NCBI RefSeq assembly: GCF_018918345.1
Contig: NZ_JAHLQI010000001.1
Location: 372,001-436,000 of the forward strand
Direction: 5' to 3'
Length of the DNA stretch: 64,000 nt
Origin: Butyricicoccus intestinisimiae
Lineage (GTDB): Bacteria; Bacillota; Clostridia; Oscillospirales; Butyricicoccaceae
Both the position numbers and the translations under genes were made by a program. Every line of letters begins with the position of its first letter. Position 1 is the first letter of the stretch. The notes beneath the pieces are model-generated. The model ran no database searches, was not told where the DNA came from, and saw only the letters and a list, made by a program, of their open reading frames with translations. Positions 26,128 through 35,612 of the stretch are shown here, piece by piece.

Positions 26128-26900
26128 TTTGCACACTCCTGACGAATTTTTTCGTACTTGGCGCGGACTTCCGCAGCTTTTCCGCAGGTCATCTTGCCCT
26201 CGGAACAGGCACCGCAGGTGCAGGCAGGACCTGCCTTGCGGAACAGTGTCGGTGCAACCGCGCAAACCTGCTTGTACATCTCCTCTGCCAATTCACGGAT
26301 TTCCCATTGCGCGCGATTGCAGCAGCGCAGACGGAAGAAGTTATGCAGAGAACGTGCATTGGCAGTCATGACCATTTTGGTCGCGCAGGCATTCGGCAGC
26401 ACATAGCGTGCGTCCTCAATTGCCTTTTTTTCCGCCTTGCGGCGGGCTTCTTTTTCCGTGCAGCCCTCATCCAGAAAGGTCTGCATGTGCTTCTCTTGCA
26501 GAATTGCCGTCAGATTCTCATACATTTTCTGATCATCCGCCATTGCCTGCAAAAATGCCGCTTTTGCTTCCGGAATTGCCTCGATTTCGTGCGGAACGAC
26601 GAATTCAAACGCATTTTCCTTGACGTAACGCTGTGACTGGACGCTAAACGACGCCATGCGGTGGCGCGTAATCTGTGCCAGCAGAGAGCGGGATACGCCT
26701 TCGATAGCAAACGTAAACGAAGCGTGCTCAATCGGGCTTTCGTGTCCGATATCCGTGAGCATCGTCAAATACGATTGTGTGGTTTGTTCATCCAAACCAT
26801 CCAGCAGCGTATCCACCGTTGCCGCAGAATAGCAGGTTTTTGCGGCAGCAGAGATCAGCTGTTCCGGAGACGGGGTGCAAGCGATCAGTTTCACATTCAT
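26124..26900 (-). CDS. thyX: Flavin-dependent thymidylate synthase
   Basis: 258 residues. The ThyX motif RHRxxSxxxxSxR appears as RHRMASFSVQSQR (about 80-92). The C-terminal CTCGACSEGKMTCGK is a cysteine-rich tail typical of clostridial ThyX. It methylates dUMP with methylene-THF and reduced FAD and suits an anaerobe lacking ThyA. Next in the operon is tmk. Starts 21 bases after the wecG-type gene. Confidence 0.95.
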   Translation of the reverse strand: MNVKLIACTPSPEQLISAAAKTCYSAATVDTLLDGLDEQTTQSYLTMLTDIGHESPIEHASFTFAIEGVSRSLLAQITRHRMASFSVQSQRYVKENAFEFVVPHEIEAIPEAKAAFLQAMADDQKMYENLTAILQEKHMQTFLDEGCTEKEARRKAEKKAIEDARYVLPNACATKMVMTANARSLHNFFRLRCCNRAQWEIRELAEEMYKQVCAVAPTLFRKAGPACTCGACSEGKMTCGKAAEVRAKYEKIRQECAK

Positions 26901-26921
26901 ATTGGTAAACTTCCTTATTTC

Positions 26922-27656
26922 TTAGTTTTCTTTTCCTGTGATTTTCGCGCCAATTACAGTGAGCAGGAACTTCGGCAGCGCAGCCATGCGCTTGGCACGC
27001 CATGGCTCCTTCTTGAGGCGATAGAACCACTCCAGACCATGATCGACATAGAAGTCCGGTGCGCGCTCTACCACGCCTGCATAGACATCCAGCGAGCCGC
27101 CCAAGCCGCACAGCAGCGTGCCGTTGAGCTCGTCGATGTGCGTATTCATAAAGATTTCCTGTTTCGGTGCACCCAAGCAAACCAAAATGACATCCGAGTG
27201 ACCGGCGGCATTGATGTCCTGAACCGCCTGCTCCTCACTCTTAAAGTAGCCGTCTCGGCAGCCGTTGATAATGAGATTCGGGTGCTTTTTCTTCAGGTTT
27301 TCCGCAGCCTTTTGCGCAACGCCCGGCTTTGCACCGAACAGAAACAGACTTCTGCCTTCCTTTTCCATTTCCGCAATCAAATCAGCGGCAAATTCGATAC
27401 CAGCAACCTTTTCCGTCAGCGGCTTTTTCAAAATCTTTGCAGCATGAACAATGCCGATGCCGTCGGAAAGAACCAGCGTTGCCGCATTGAGCAGCTTTTT
27501 GAGCTGCGGATTGTTGCGTGCCATATATACAATCTCAGAGTTCGGCGTGACGACATAGCCCTTCTTGCCCTGCCGAATCGCCTCCATTGCCCGCTGGACT
27601 GCTTCTTGCTTGGTGATGGCATCGAATTTGACGCCAAGGATGGAAACCTTATTCAT
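26922..27656 (-). CDS. WecG/TagA/CpsF glycosyltransferase
   Basis: 244 residues from ATG at 27656 (MNKVSILGVKFDAIT), preceded by GGAGGG; an upstream in-frame ATG has no such site. GT26 features are VVTPNSEIVYMARNN, LSDGIGIVHAAKILKKP and LVCLGAPKQEIFM. TagA-type enzymes add N-acetylmannosamine to the undecaprenyl-linked wall teichoic acid precursor. First gene after a strong promoter at 27753-27781. Confidence 0.92.
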   Translation of the reverse strand: MNKVSILGVKFDAITKQEAVQRAMEAIRQGKKGYVVTPNSEIVYMARNNPQLKKLLNAATLVLSDGIGIVHAAKILKKPLTEKVAGIEFAADLIAEMEKEGRSLFLFGAKPGVAQKAAENLKKKHPNLIINGCRDGYFKSEEQAVQDINAAGHSDVILVCLGAPKQEIFMNTHIDELNGTLLCGLGGSLDVYAGVVERAPDFYVDHGLEWFYRLKKEPWRAKRMAALPKFLLTVIGAKITGKEN

Positions 27657-27752
27657 TCCTTCACCCTCCTTTTGTGAAATCATCAATTATTTATTATAGC
27701 ATAGCCTATTCAAAAGGGAAAGAAAAATCGCAGCAATCTACATTTTCGGTCA

Positions 27753-27781
27753 ATTATAGCAGGTTGATTCCCTCATTTCAA
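27753..27781 (-). promoter_or_regulatory. Promoter for the wecG-thyX-tmk transcription unit
   Basis: Minus strand TTGAAA, 17 bases, TATAAT with TGC before the -10 (extended). A second TATAAT at about 27695-27701 lacks a good -35. Confidence 0.7.
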
Positions 27782-27811
27782 CCAAAATTGTGTAAACAAA
27801 TTCATAAGAAT

Positions 27812-27841
27812 GCCGCTCCCTCTGTTTTGAAAGGAGCGGCA
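27812..27841 (-). terminator. Terminator after tyrS
   Basis: GCCGCTCC pairs with GGAGCGGC on the minus strand, followed by ATTCTTAT. Located 15 bases beyond the tyrS stop. Confidence 0.55.
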
Positions 27842-27855
27842 TGGAATATGTGATG

Positions 27856-29082
27856 TTACAGGGTTACCTTGCGGAAGGACTTCTTACCCTTGCGGATAAT
27901 CATGCCATCTCCGGCAAACGCATCTGCACCGTATGCAGCATACACGTCGGTAACCTTCGTGTCATTGATGGTCAGACCGCCCTGCTGGATGGTGCGGCGT
28001 GCTTCGCTCTTAGACTTTACCAGACCGGTCTTTACCAGCAGATCCATCGCGCCGATTTCACCGTCGGTCAGATCCTCTGCGGTCAGCGCGGTGGTCGGCA
28101 TATCAGCGGAAGCGCCGCCGGAGAATGCAGCCTTGGCAGCATTCATTGCCTTTTCTGCCTCTTCCTTGCCATGAACCATGGCTGTAATCTCATATGCCAG
28201 ACGCTCCTTTGCCTTGTTCAGACCAGCGCCTTCCAGCTTCTCGTACTCTGCGATTTCTTCCAGAGGCATAAAGGTCAGCATCTTCATAACGCGGATGACG
28301 TCTGCGTCATTGATGTTTCTCCAATACTGGAAGAACTCATACGGGGAAGTTTTCTCCGGATCCAGCCATACAGCGCCCTTTTCCGTCTTGCCCATCTTCT
28401 TGCCCTCAGAAGTGGTCAGCAGAGTAAAGGTCAGGCCGTATGCATCGTCCTTGCCGTCTACGCGGCGAATCAGATCAGCGCCGTTGATGATGTTCGACCA
28501 CTGGTCATCGCCGCCCAGCTCCAGATGGCAGCCCATCGTGCGGTACAGATGCAGGAAATCGTAGCTCTGCAGCAGCATGTAGTTGAACTCAATGAAGCTC
28601 AGACCCTTCTCCAGACGGGTCTTGAAGCACTCAGCCGTCAGCATACGGTTGACGGAGAAATGCACGCCCACTTCACGCAGGAAGTCCATGTAGTTAAACT
28701 TGAGAATCCAGTCCGCGTTGTTGAGCATGGTTGCCTTGCCGTTGTCAAAATCAACCAGACGGCGCATCTGCTTGCGGAAGCACTCGGCGTTGTGGTCGAT
28801 TTGCTCCTTGGTCAGCATCTTGCGCATATCGGTCTTGCCAGTCGGATCGCCGATCATGGTCGTGCCGCCGCCGATCAGTGCAATCGGATGGTGGCCGGCC
28901 TTCTGCAGGCGGGACATAACAACCAGCTGCAGGAAATGGCCGACGTGCAGCGAATCAGCCGTTGCGTCAAAACCAATATAGAATGCAGTCTGATGGTTAT
29001 CCAGCAGATCGCGGACTTTTTCTTCGTTTGTGCACTGGGCAATTAAGCCGCGTGCCTGAAGTTCTTCGTAAACTTGTGACAT
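27856..29082 (-). CDS. tyrS: Tyrosyl-tRNA synthetase
   Basis: 408 residues. Class I signature HVGH (in [10 protein letters not shown]), substrate loop GGDDQWSNI, and KMGKT in place of KMSKS, a common TyrS variant. A C-terminal S4 RNA-binding domain ([20 protein letters not shown]) is intact. No T-box precedes it, unlike alaS. Located after recN and followed by a terminator. Confidence 0.96.
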   Translation of the reverse strand: MSQVYEELQARGLIAQCTNEEKVRDLLDNHQTAFYIGFDATADSLHVGHFLQLVVMSRLQKAGHHPIALIGGGTTMIGDPTGKTDMRKMLTKEQIDHNAECFRKQMRRLVDFDNGKATMLNNADWILKFNYMDFLREVGVHFSVNRMLTAECFKTRLEKGLSFIEFNYMLLQSYDFLHLYRTMGCHLELGGDDQWSNIINGADLIRRVDGKDDAYGLTFTLLTTSEGKKMGKTEKGAVWLDPEKTSPYEFFQYWRNINDADVIRVMKMLTFMPLEEIAEYEKLEGAGLNKAKERLAYEITAMVHGKEEAEKAMNAAKAAFSGGASADMPTTALTAEDLTDGEIGAMDLLVKTGLVKSKSEARRTIQQGGLTINDTKVTDVYAAYGADAFAGDGMIIRKGKKSFRKVTL

Positions 29083-29127
29083 CGTTTTGAATCCCTTTCT
29101 GTTTTTATAAGCAAACCGATAATCCGG

Positions 29128-30813
29128 TTACTTTTTCTTGTTTGCCGCCGCGCGTTCCAGCAGCTCCGCGGCGTTTTGCATGGAGAGCTCCGTGATGGCA
29201 TCACCGGACAGCATACGCGCCAGCTCGCTCACCCGTTCTTCCTCGGTCAGAGAGAACACGTCGGTAAACGTATATTCTTCCGACAGCGATTTTTTGATGA
29301 GCAAGTGATGATCACCCATCGCAGCCAGCTGCGGCAAATGTGTGACGCACAGCGTTTGCTTTCTGCGTGAAATTTCTCCGAGCTTGAGCGCAATCTTTTG
29401 CGCCGCTCTGCCGCTGACGCCGGTATCAATCTCATCAAAAATAAGTGTACCCACATCTTCCGTCTGCGTCAAGACATTTTTTATCGCCAGCATGATGCGG
29501 GACAACTCACCGCCCGATGCAATCTTGCTCAGCGGCTTGACCGGTTCGCCCGGATTGGTCGAAATCAAAAAGCGCACTTCATCCATGCCGTGCGGATTGA
29601 GCTTGGTCTGGCTGGAGACTTGAATGCTGATGCGAACCTTCGGCATATCCAGATCCTTGAGCTGCGCAACAATCTTTGTTTCCAGCTCCTCCGCTGCCTG
29701 TCTGCGGCGCTTGGACAACTCGCTGGCGATTTCTCGCGCGCGGGTCAGCGTCCGATGGTATTCCTCCATCATCTCGTCCTTGCGGTCATCCGCATTTTCC
29801 AACTCGCCCAGCTCTTTGGATGCCTTGTCATGATAAGAGAGCACTTCTTCGATGGTTGCGCCATACTTGCGGCGCAGACGGTAAATCACATCCAGCCGTT
29901 CTTCTACGGCATCGCGCTCCTTGGGCGAAAAATCGACATCTGCCGCCAGCATAGCGACCGATGCCGCCAAATCCTCGACCTGATAGCGCGCTTCTTCGGC
30001 TTTTTGCGACAAATTATTCAAGTCCTGAGATAACGCCGCCACATCAGCCAATTCGTCTGCCGCGCGCGACAGCAAGTCCATCGCGCCGTCATCTTCTTCG
30101 CCGCCGGAAAGCAATTTGCTTGCCGCCTGCAGCGAATACGCCAGCTGTCCGGCATTTTCAAAAAATTGCCGCCGTTCGGTCAGCATTTCTTCCTCTCCCG
30201 GCTGCAGCTGTGCCGCTTCGATTTCATCTATCTGATATCGAAGCATATCAATGCGCTGTTCGCGCTGCTGTCCGCTTTTCTCTAGTTCCCGAATTTTGCT
30301 ACGCAGGGTGTGCAGCTCTGCATACATCGGGCGAAACTGCTCCAACAGCGTTTCCGCCTCGAAAAAGCTGTCCAAAAAGTCAATGTGATATTCTTCCTGC
30401 ATCAACTTCTGACCGTCATGCTGACCGTGTATATTGATGAGATACGGACTCAGCGTTTTGAGCACAGACGCAGATACCGGACGCATATTGACACGGCACA
30501 CGCTGCGCCCTTCTGCCGACAGCTCGCGCTGGATGCGAACGGTTCCGTCATCCTCCGTGTCCAAGCCCAGTTCTTCCAGCTGGCGCTTGAGCGCTGCGGG
30601 AATATCTTCAAATACCGCACTGACAAAGCCTTTTTTTGCGCCGCTGCGAATGAGTTCGCGGCTGGTGCGCTGTCCCAAAATCGCGCCGATGGAATCAATA
30701 ATAATGGATTTGCCGGCACCCGTCTCGCCTGTCAGCACGGTAAATCCCGGCTGCAGAACAATGTCTGCCTGTTCAATGATAGCAATGTTTTCAATGTGAA
30801 GCAGACTCAGCAT
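29128..30813 (-). CDS. recN: DNA repair protein RecN
   Basis: 561 residues of SMC-like architecture. Walker A GETGAGKSIIID at the N-terminus, a long coiled coil in the middle (about 150-380), and the C-terminal signature SGGELSRIMLAIKNVL and FDEIDTGVSGRAAQKI. It acts in recombination repair of double-strand breaks. The argR gene precedes it closely, the usual order in Firmicutes. Confidence 0.96.
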   Translation of the reverse strand: MLSLLHIENIAIIEQADIVLQPGFTVLTGETGAGKSIIIDSIGAILGQRTSRELIRSGAKKGFVSAVFEDIPAALKRQLEELGLDTEDDGTVRIQRELSAEGRSVCRVNMRPVSASVLKTLSPYLINIHGQHDGQKLMQEEYHIDFLDSFFEAETLLEQFRPMYAELHTLRSKIRELEKSGQQREQRIDMLRYQIDEIEAAQLQPGEEEMLTERRQFFENAGQLAYSLQAASKLLSGGEEDDGAMDLLSRAADELADVAALSQDLNNLSQKAEEARYQVEDLAASVAMLAADVDFSPKERDAVEERLDVIYRLRRKYGATIEEVLSYHDKASKELGELENADDRKDEMMEEYHRTLTRAREIASELSKRRRQAAEELETKIVAQLKDLDMPKVRISIQVSSQTKLNPHGMDEVRFLISTNPGEPVKPLSKIASGGELSRIMLAIKNVLTQTEDVGTLIFDEIDTGVSGRAAQKIALKLGEISRRKQTLCVTHLPQLAAMGDHHLLIKKSLSEEYTFTDVFSLTEEERVSELARMLSGDAITELSMQNAAELLERAAANKKK

Positions 30814-30826
30814 AATGGCACCTCTT

Positions 30827-31279
30827 TTATTTCAAGTTTTTCTTGGTAGCTTCGCAAAATTCAACCGCGCTCTCGTTGTCCTTCATTGCAATGAATACCG
30901 TGTCATCGCCGCTGATAGAGCCCAGTGCGTTGGGAAGCCGCATGGCATCAATCGCATTGGCTGCCGCAGGCGCCAGCGCCGGAAACGTCTTAATCACGAC
31001 CAGATTCTGTGCCGCTGCAACGCTGGTTACACACTCTCGAAAGATGTTCTGCAAGCGGCTGGCATAACTGTTCTCTGCCTCTTGTGCAGATGTCGCATAG
31101 CGATATTTGCCGGACGGAGACAGAATTTTAATCAGACGCAGTTCCTTGATATCGCGGGAAACCGTCGCCTGTGTGGTCTCATAGCCTAACAGACGCAGGC
31201 GCGAGGAAAGTTCCTCCTGCGTCTCAATCTCATTGGTCTCAATGAGTTCCAAAATCTTTGCTTGGCGTTGAAATTTCAT
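30827..31279 (-). CDS. argR: Arginine repressor
   Basis: 150 residues with an N-terminal winged-helix (YETTQATVSRDIKELRL) and C-terminal arginine-binding domain (LGSISGDDTVFIAMK). Normal length. It probably senses arginine and controls arginine genes elsewhere; its position between nadK and recN is a common housekeeping arrangement. Confidence 0.94.
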   Translation of the reverse strand: MKFQRQAKILELIETNEIETQEELSSRLRLLGYETTQATVSRDIKELRLIKILSPSGKYRYATSAQEAENSYASRLQNIFRECVTSVAAAQNLVVIKTFPALAPAAANAIDAMRLPNALGSISGDDTVFIAMKDNESAVEFCEATKKNLK

Positions 31280-31292
31280 GATTGTTCCTCTT

Positions 31293-32183
31293 TTATACGC
31301 GCCGAATGGTCAATTTTTCATTTAACAGCGAATAGAAGCTGTTTCCCTTTACGCGAAGCAGCTGGGTGAAGAACGGAGCCTTGCGAATACACACGCGGTC
31401 ACCGTCCATCAGTTCAAATCCTCTGCGCCCGTCGCAGGACACAAATATCGTCGCATCGTTAAAAAATCGCGGCTCAATGCTGATCTCTCGATGCGGAGAA
31501 TAGATGTACGATTTCGCGTTTACCTCGTGCGGGCAAATCGGCACAACCGAGATGTTTTCCGCAGACGGCTCGATAATCGGGCCGCCGGCTGCCAAGGAAT
31601 ATGCCGTACTGCCCGTCGGCGTGGCAACGATGACACCGTCGCCGTGTAGAGAGCACACGGGCTGCCGATCACAGAAAATATCCAGCAGGCTGATGCGAAA
31701 AATCGAACCGGTCTTGACAATGGCCTCATTCAGCGCCATCGAACGATATACCAGCTGATCCCCGCGAATAACATCAACATCCAGCATCATGCGGTCATCA
31801 ATCGTATACTTGCCCTCAAAGATGCGCTGAATCATGCGGAACTCCGGAAACTCTACTTCCGTCATAAAGCCTACGTGTCCCATATTCACGCCGAAAATCG
31901 GCACATGATACGGGGCTGCGTGCTGCGCCATGGAGAGAATTGTGCCGTCTCCGCCGAGCACAACGATAAAATCCGCTTCAATCATCGCCTTTTGCAGAGT
32001 GTGCACAAGAAATCCGTCTGTATCAATGCCGATTTCCAGTGCCCGTTCCGCCAAAATCACCTCCGCGCCGAACTCTCGAAGGACATCCGCGGCTTGACGA
32101 ACCGCCAGTCCCATGCCCTCTTTTCCGGTGTTCGGCCAAATCATGACCTTCTTGATGGGATGCTGTAAGCGTTCATTCGTCAT
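31293..32183 (-). CDS. nadK: NAD kinase
   Basis: 296 residues. The GGDGT motif is VVLGGDGTILSMAQHA (about 73-88) with NMGHVGFMTE after it and TPTGSTAYSLAAGGP for NAD binding. Makes NADP+, and so the NADPH used elsewhere in the window (NfnAB, fatty-acid synthesis). Start overlaps the end of tlyA by 11 bases. Confidence 0.95.
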   Translation of the reverse strand: MTNERLQHPIKKVMIWPNTGKEGMGLAVRQAADVLREFGAEVILAERALEIGIDTDGFLVHTLQKAMIEADFIVVLGGDGTILSMAQHAAPYHVPIFGVNMGHVGFMTEVEFPEFRMIQRIFEGKYTIDDRMMLDVDVIRGDQLVYRSMALNEAIVKTGSIFRISLLDIFCDRQPVCSLHGDGVIVATPTGSTAYSLAAGGPIIEPSAENISVVPICPHEVNAKSYIYSPHREISIEPRFFNDATIFVSCDGRRGFELMDGDRVCIRKAPFFTQLLRVKGNSFYSLLNEKLTIRRV

Positions 32184-32979
32184 GCTTGTCTAACGCTCCA
32201 TGTGCTTCTGCAACCAAGGCTGCGGTATCTATATCGGCATCCTCTCCGTCTTTGCCGATGTATCCCAAAAATTCGATGTTGCCTTCCGGTCCCTTGATTG
32301 GTGAGAAGGTCAGATTATAGACATGGAAACCGGCTTCGTGTGCATTTTCAATAAATGCGTTGAGTACATCCAGATGAATTTCCGGCTCGCGCACCACGCC
32401 TTTCTTGCCGACCTTGCCCTTGCCGGCTTCAAACTGCGGCTTAATCAAGCAGGCAATGCGGCCGTGCTCGTTCAATAGCTGTGCAACGACCGGAAGCACC
32501 AGTTTGAGCGAAATAAATGACACGTCAATGACGGCGAACTCCGGCACATCGTCCAGCATATCCGGCGTGACCTTGCGGATATTGGTGCGCTCCATGCAGA
32601 CCACGCGCGGATCTTGGCGCAGCTTCCATGCAAGCTGACCGTATCCGACATCAATCGAATAGACTTTTCTCGCGCCGCGCGTCAGCAGACAGTCGGTAAA
32701 ACCGCCTGTTGATGCGCCGATATCCATCGCGCACAAATCTTTCGGGTCAATCTGGAAATATGTCAGCGCCTTTTCAATCTTGAGTCCGCCGCGGCTGACA
32801 AACGAATTGGTCTTGCCGCGAATCTCAATTTCAGCGTCTTCCGGAATGCTCATGCCGGCTTTGTCCGCCTTCTGGTTATTTACATAAACGATACCGCTCA
32901 TAATGATCGCTTTTGCGCGCTCACGGGACGGCACCATGCCTTTTTCAAATAGAAGAACGTCCAGTCTCTTCTTTTTCAT
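32173..32979 (-). CDS. tlyA: TlyA-family S4/FtsJ-like rRNA methyltransferase
   Basis: 268 residues from the ATG at 32979 (MKKKRLDVLLFEKG), which follows GGAGG; the upstream in-frame start would lie within dxs. S4 domain at 1-65, then a Rossmann methyltransferase with AMDIGASTGGFTDCLL as SAM motif and the KPQFEAGKGKVGKKG motif. Relatives methylate 16S/23S rRNA cytidine 2'-O. Overlaps dxs by 35 bases. Confidence 0.92.
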   Translation of the reverse strand: MKKKRLDVLLFEKGMVPSRERAKAIIMSGIVYVNNQKADKAGMSIPEDAEIEIRGKTNSFVSRGGLKIEKALTYFQIDPKDLCAMDIGASTGGFTDCLLTRGARKVYSIDVGYGQLAWKLRQDPRVVCMERTNIRKVTPDMLDDVPEFAVIDVSFISLKLVLPVVAQLLNEHGRIACLIKPQFEAGKGKVGKKGVVREPEIHLDVLNAFIENAHEAGFHVYNLTFSPIKGPEGNIEFLGYIGKDGEDADIDTAALVAEAHGALDKHDE

Positions 32980-34858
32980 GCTGTATAGCCTCCAAACAGG
33001 TCTTGGCAACTGCGTTGCCGTCTAAATGGTAATATTCGTATATCTGCCGAACAGCTCCCTGCGGCGCAAAACTGCTGTCTGTGTGAAACAGGCGAATCCA
33101 GTTCATTTGTATCTGTTGCAGCGCCAGTGTTTCTGCAAGCGCCTGCCCGACGCCGCCTGCGTGCATGACATCCTCTATCACAGCAACGCGGCCGCACTGA
33201 GAAACCTGCCGCAAAAATTCATCAGAAAACGCGGCGGTCAAGATATTTATCTTGTATACGGCTGTGGAAACACCGTGTGCCTCCAGAAGCTCTGCCGCTT
33301 GCAGCGCCTCATTGATCATGATGCCGTATGACACCAGAGCAACATCCGTGCCTTCCCGCAGACAGACCGCAGCCTGTCCCTGCCAGTGATCTTCGGTATA
33401 TGCGCCTTCTCCGCCGCGCGGATAGCGCAGTGCAATCGGACCGTCCGTGTGCTGCACCGCACTGCGCAGCATGCCGCGCAGCTCCGCATAGCTGGACGGC
33501 GCCAGCAGGGTCATGCCCGGAATCTGACGCAGGAATCCAACATCAAATACGCCGTTATGTGTCGCACCGTCTTCTCCGACAATGCCCGCGCGGTCAATAC
33601 CCAAAACAATCGGCACATGATCAATCGCCACATCGTGAATAAGCTGGTCATATGCACGCTGCAAAAATGTCGAATACAGCGCGCAGACCGGACGCAGGCC
33701 TTGTTTTGCCATGCCGGCGGTCATCGCGACGGCGTGTTCCTCCGCAATGCCGACGTCGAAAAATCGCTGCGGATACAGCTGAGAGAAGGTTCCCAAGCCT
33801 GTACCGGACGGCATCGCTGCTGTAATCGCACAGATTTTCGGATTGGTTTTTGCTAAACGCACCAGCTCTTTGCCAAATTCTGTCGAGAAATTGGTCACGG
33901 CCTTCTTGAGCGGCTGACCGGTTGCGATATTAAATTTGGAAACACCGTGATATTTGTTCGGCTGCTGCTCTGCGTAGCTGTATCCCTTGCCTTTTTTGGT
34001 TTTGACATGGATGAGCACAGGCTTTTTCATGTCCTTTGCGATTTGAAGCAAATCGCAAATCGCCAGCACATCGTGACCGTCTACCGGTCCAAGATAGGTA
34101 AAGCCCATCTGCTCAAACATAGAGCACTGCAAAACCATAGACTTGACGGCGCGTTTGGAGCGCGAAATCCAGTTTGCCGCCCGTTCTCCGACGCGAGAGC
34201 GGTCGAGCACCTGCTTGACGTCCTGCTTCATGCGGATGTACTCCGGCTGAACGCGCAAATGCTGCAGGTGGCGGCTCATCGCACCGACATTTTTATCAAT
34301 CGACATGTTGTTGTCATTGAGCACGACAATCAGCGGCTCTTTGCTGGCTCCGGCGGAATTGAGCGCTTCGTATGCCATACCGCCGCTCAGTGCACCGTCA
34401 CCGATGACTGCGACGACGGAATAGTCTTCGCCCAGCAGCGTGCGCGCATGTGCCATGCCCTGTGCGACAGAAATCGAGCTGGACGCATGTCCTGTAATAC
34501 ACGCATCGTGTATGGATTCCGACGGTTTCAAAAAGCCGGAAATGCCGCCAAACTGCCGCAGCTGACCAAATGCATCTTTTCGTCCCGTCAGAATTTTGTG
34601 CGTATAGCACTGATGCCCTACATCAAAGAGCAAGCGGTCACGCGATGTGTCAAAACAACGGTGCAGCGCTATCGTCAGCTCCACCACGCCGAGATTGGAC
34701 GCCAGATGTCCGCCTGTCTGCGAGACATGATCCAACAAAAACTGCCGAATTTCTCCGCAAAGTTCATCCAATTGTTCTTTTGTCAGTGATCCCAGCATCG
34801 AGGGCAAATCGTCCCGATCCAGAAGACCATATCGCATCGTCTCTTTCTGCTTTTCCAT
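32945..34858 (-). CDS. dxs: 1-deoxy-D-xylulose-5-phosphate synthase
   Basis: 637 residues. ThDP-binding GDGALSGGMAYEALNSAG (about 152-169), NDNNMSIDKNVGA, and the catalytic glutamate in EEHAVAMTAGMA. First committed enzyme of the MEP pathway to isoprenoids; ispA just beyond OLE RNA uses the products. Located downstream of oapA after a hairpin at 34880-34912. Confidence 0.97.
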   Translation of the reverse strand: MEKQKETMRYGLLDRDDLPSMLGSLTKEQLDELCGEIRQFLLDHVSQTGGHLASNLGVVELTIALHRCFDTSRDRLLFDVGHQCYTHKILTGRKDAFGQLRQFGGISGFLKPSESIHDACITGHASSSISVAQGMAHARTLLGEDYSVVAVIGDGALSGGMAYEALNSAGASKEPLIVVLNDNNMSIDKNVGAMSRHLQHLRVQPEYIRMKQDVKQVLDRSRVGERAANWISRSKRAVKSMVLQCSMFEQMGFTYLGPVDGHDVLAICDLLQIAKDMKKPVLIHVKTKKGKGYSYAEQQPNKYHGVSKFNIATGQPLKKAVTNFSTEFGKELVRLAKTNPKICAITAAMPSGTGLGTFSQLYPQRFFDVGIAEEHAVAMTAGMAKQGLRPVCALYSTFLQRAYDQLIHDVAIDHVPIVLGIDRAGIVGEDGATHNGVFDVGFLRQIPGMTLLAPSSYAELRGMLRSAVQHTDGPIALRYPRGGEGAYTEDHWQGQAAVCLREGTDVALVSYGIMINEALQAAELLEAHGVSTAVYKINILTAAFSDEFLRQVSQCGRVAVIEDVMHAGGVGQALAETLALQQIQMNWIRLFHTDSSFAPQGAVRQIYEYYHLDGNAVAKTCLEAIQHEKEETGRSSI

Positions 34859-34879
34859 CTCTTAACCCCGAATTCCAAT

Positions 34880-34912
34880 AAGATGCCGCGGAATTGCTCC
34901 TGCGGCATCTTG
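34880..34912 (-). terminator. Hairpin between oapA and dxs
   Basis: CAAGATGCCGC pairs with GCGGCATCTT(A); the following T-run is short, so it may terminate only partly, leaving dxs readable from oapA transcripts. Confidence 0.45.
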
Positions 34913-34913
34913 T

Positions 34914-35495
34914 TTATTTTTTCCACGGCAGGATTGACAGCACACGGCCGGTGAGAAACACGATGTCCTCGCTGTGGGAAATCGCGAATGTCTTGCCAAT
35001 GGCCTTGCCGCCAATTGTCAGCGACGACACACAGCCCGTAATAACCAATGACAGGATGACAGAGCGCACGTCGGTTCCATCCTGCGTCAGCCGCGTAATA
35101 ATAACAGCACTCGTCGCACCGGAAATGATACCGGAAATGTCACCGACTACGTCGTTGCAGAAGCTGCCGACCTTTTCTGCATTTCGCACGATCCAAATCG
35201 CCTGCTTGGCACCATTGACGCGGCGCGCTGCCATCGAGTGAAAGCGTTTTTCCGTTGCAACCGTTGAAGCAACGCCGATAATGTCAAATAAGATGCCTAT
35301 CGAAATAAACACGAGCAAAATGACAAACGCAATGATGTTTCCTACGCTTTCCAGTGCCCGATTCGATGTGTACGACATGAGTACGGACAGCAGAAAGCTC
35401 GTGATGCTGATCGTTGCAATCCATCTCACATTGACGGCATTGCCGTTCTGCTTCTGCTTTGTCTTTTTTTTCGGTTTTCCTGTGTCGCTGTCCAA
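34914..35495 (-). CDS. oapA: OLE RNA-associated membrane protein OapA
   Basis: 193 residues, start TTG at 35495 with GGAGG nine bases earlier. A lysine-rich soluble start (KKKTKQKQ) precedes about four membrane segments: ATISITSFLLSVLMSY, NIIAFVILLVFISIGILF, a glycine-rich GDISGIISGATSAVI, and ILSLVITGCVSSLTIGG. Size, charge and DUF21/CNNM-like helices agree with OapA, which binds OLE RNA at the membrane. It sits beside the RNA gene and between ispA and dxs, as in known OLE bacteria. It has its own promoter at 35545-35573. Confidence 0.85.
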   Translation of the reverse strand: MDSDTGKPKKKTKQKQNGNAVNVRWIATISITSFLLSVLMSYTSNRALESVGNIIAFVILLVFISIGILFDIIGVASTVATEKRFHSMAARRVNGAKQAIWIVRNAEKVGSFCNDVVGDISGIISGATSAVIITRLTQDGTDVRSVILSLVITGCVSSLTIGGKAIGKTFAISHSEDIVFLTGRVLSILPWKK

Positions 35496-35544
35496 GTGAT
35501 GTGTCCTCCATATTCACGATATTTGTATTTATTCTGTTGTAAAC

Positions 35545-35573
35545 ATTTTATGATGAATTACATAGTATGTCAA
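35545..35573 (-). promoter_or_regulatory. Promoter of oapA
   Basis: Minus strand TTGACA, 17 bases, TAAAAT: nearly consensus, located between the OLE terminator and the oapA start, so oapA does not depend on OLE read-through. Confidence 0.7.
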
Positions 35574-35612
35574 GCGATTTGAATTTCTTTCTAACTTTAC
35601 ACCAAAAAGGCG

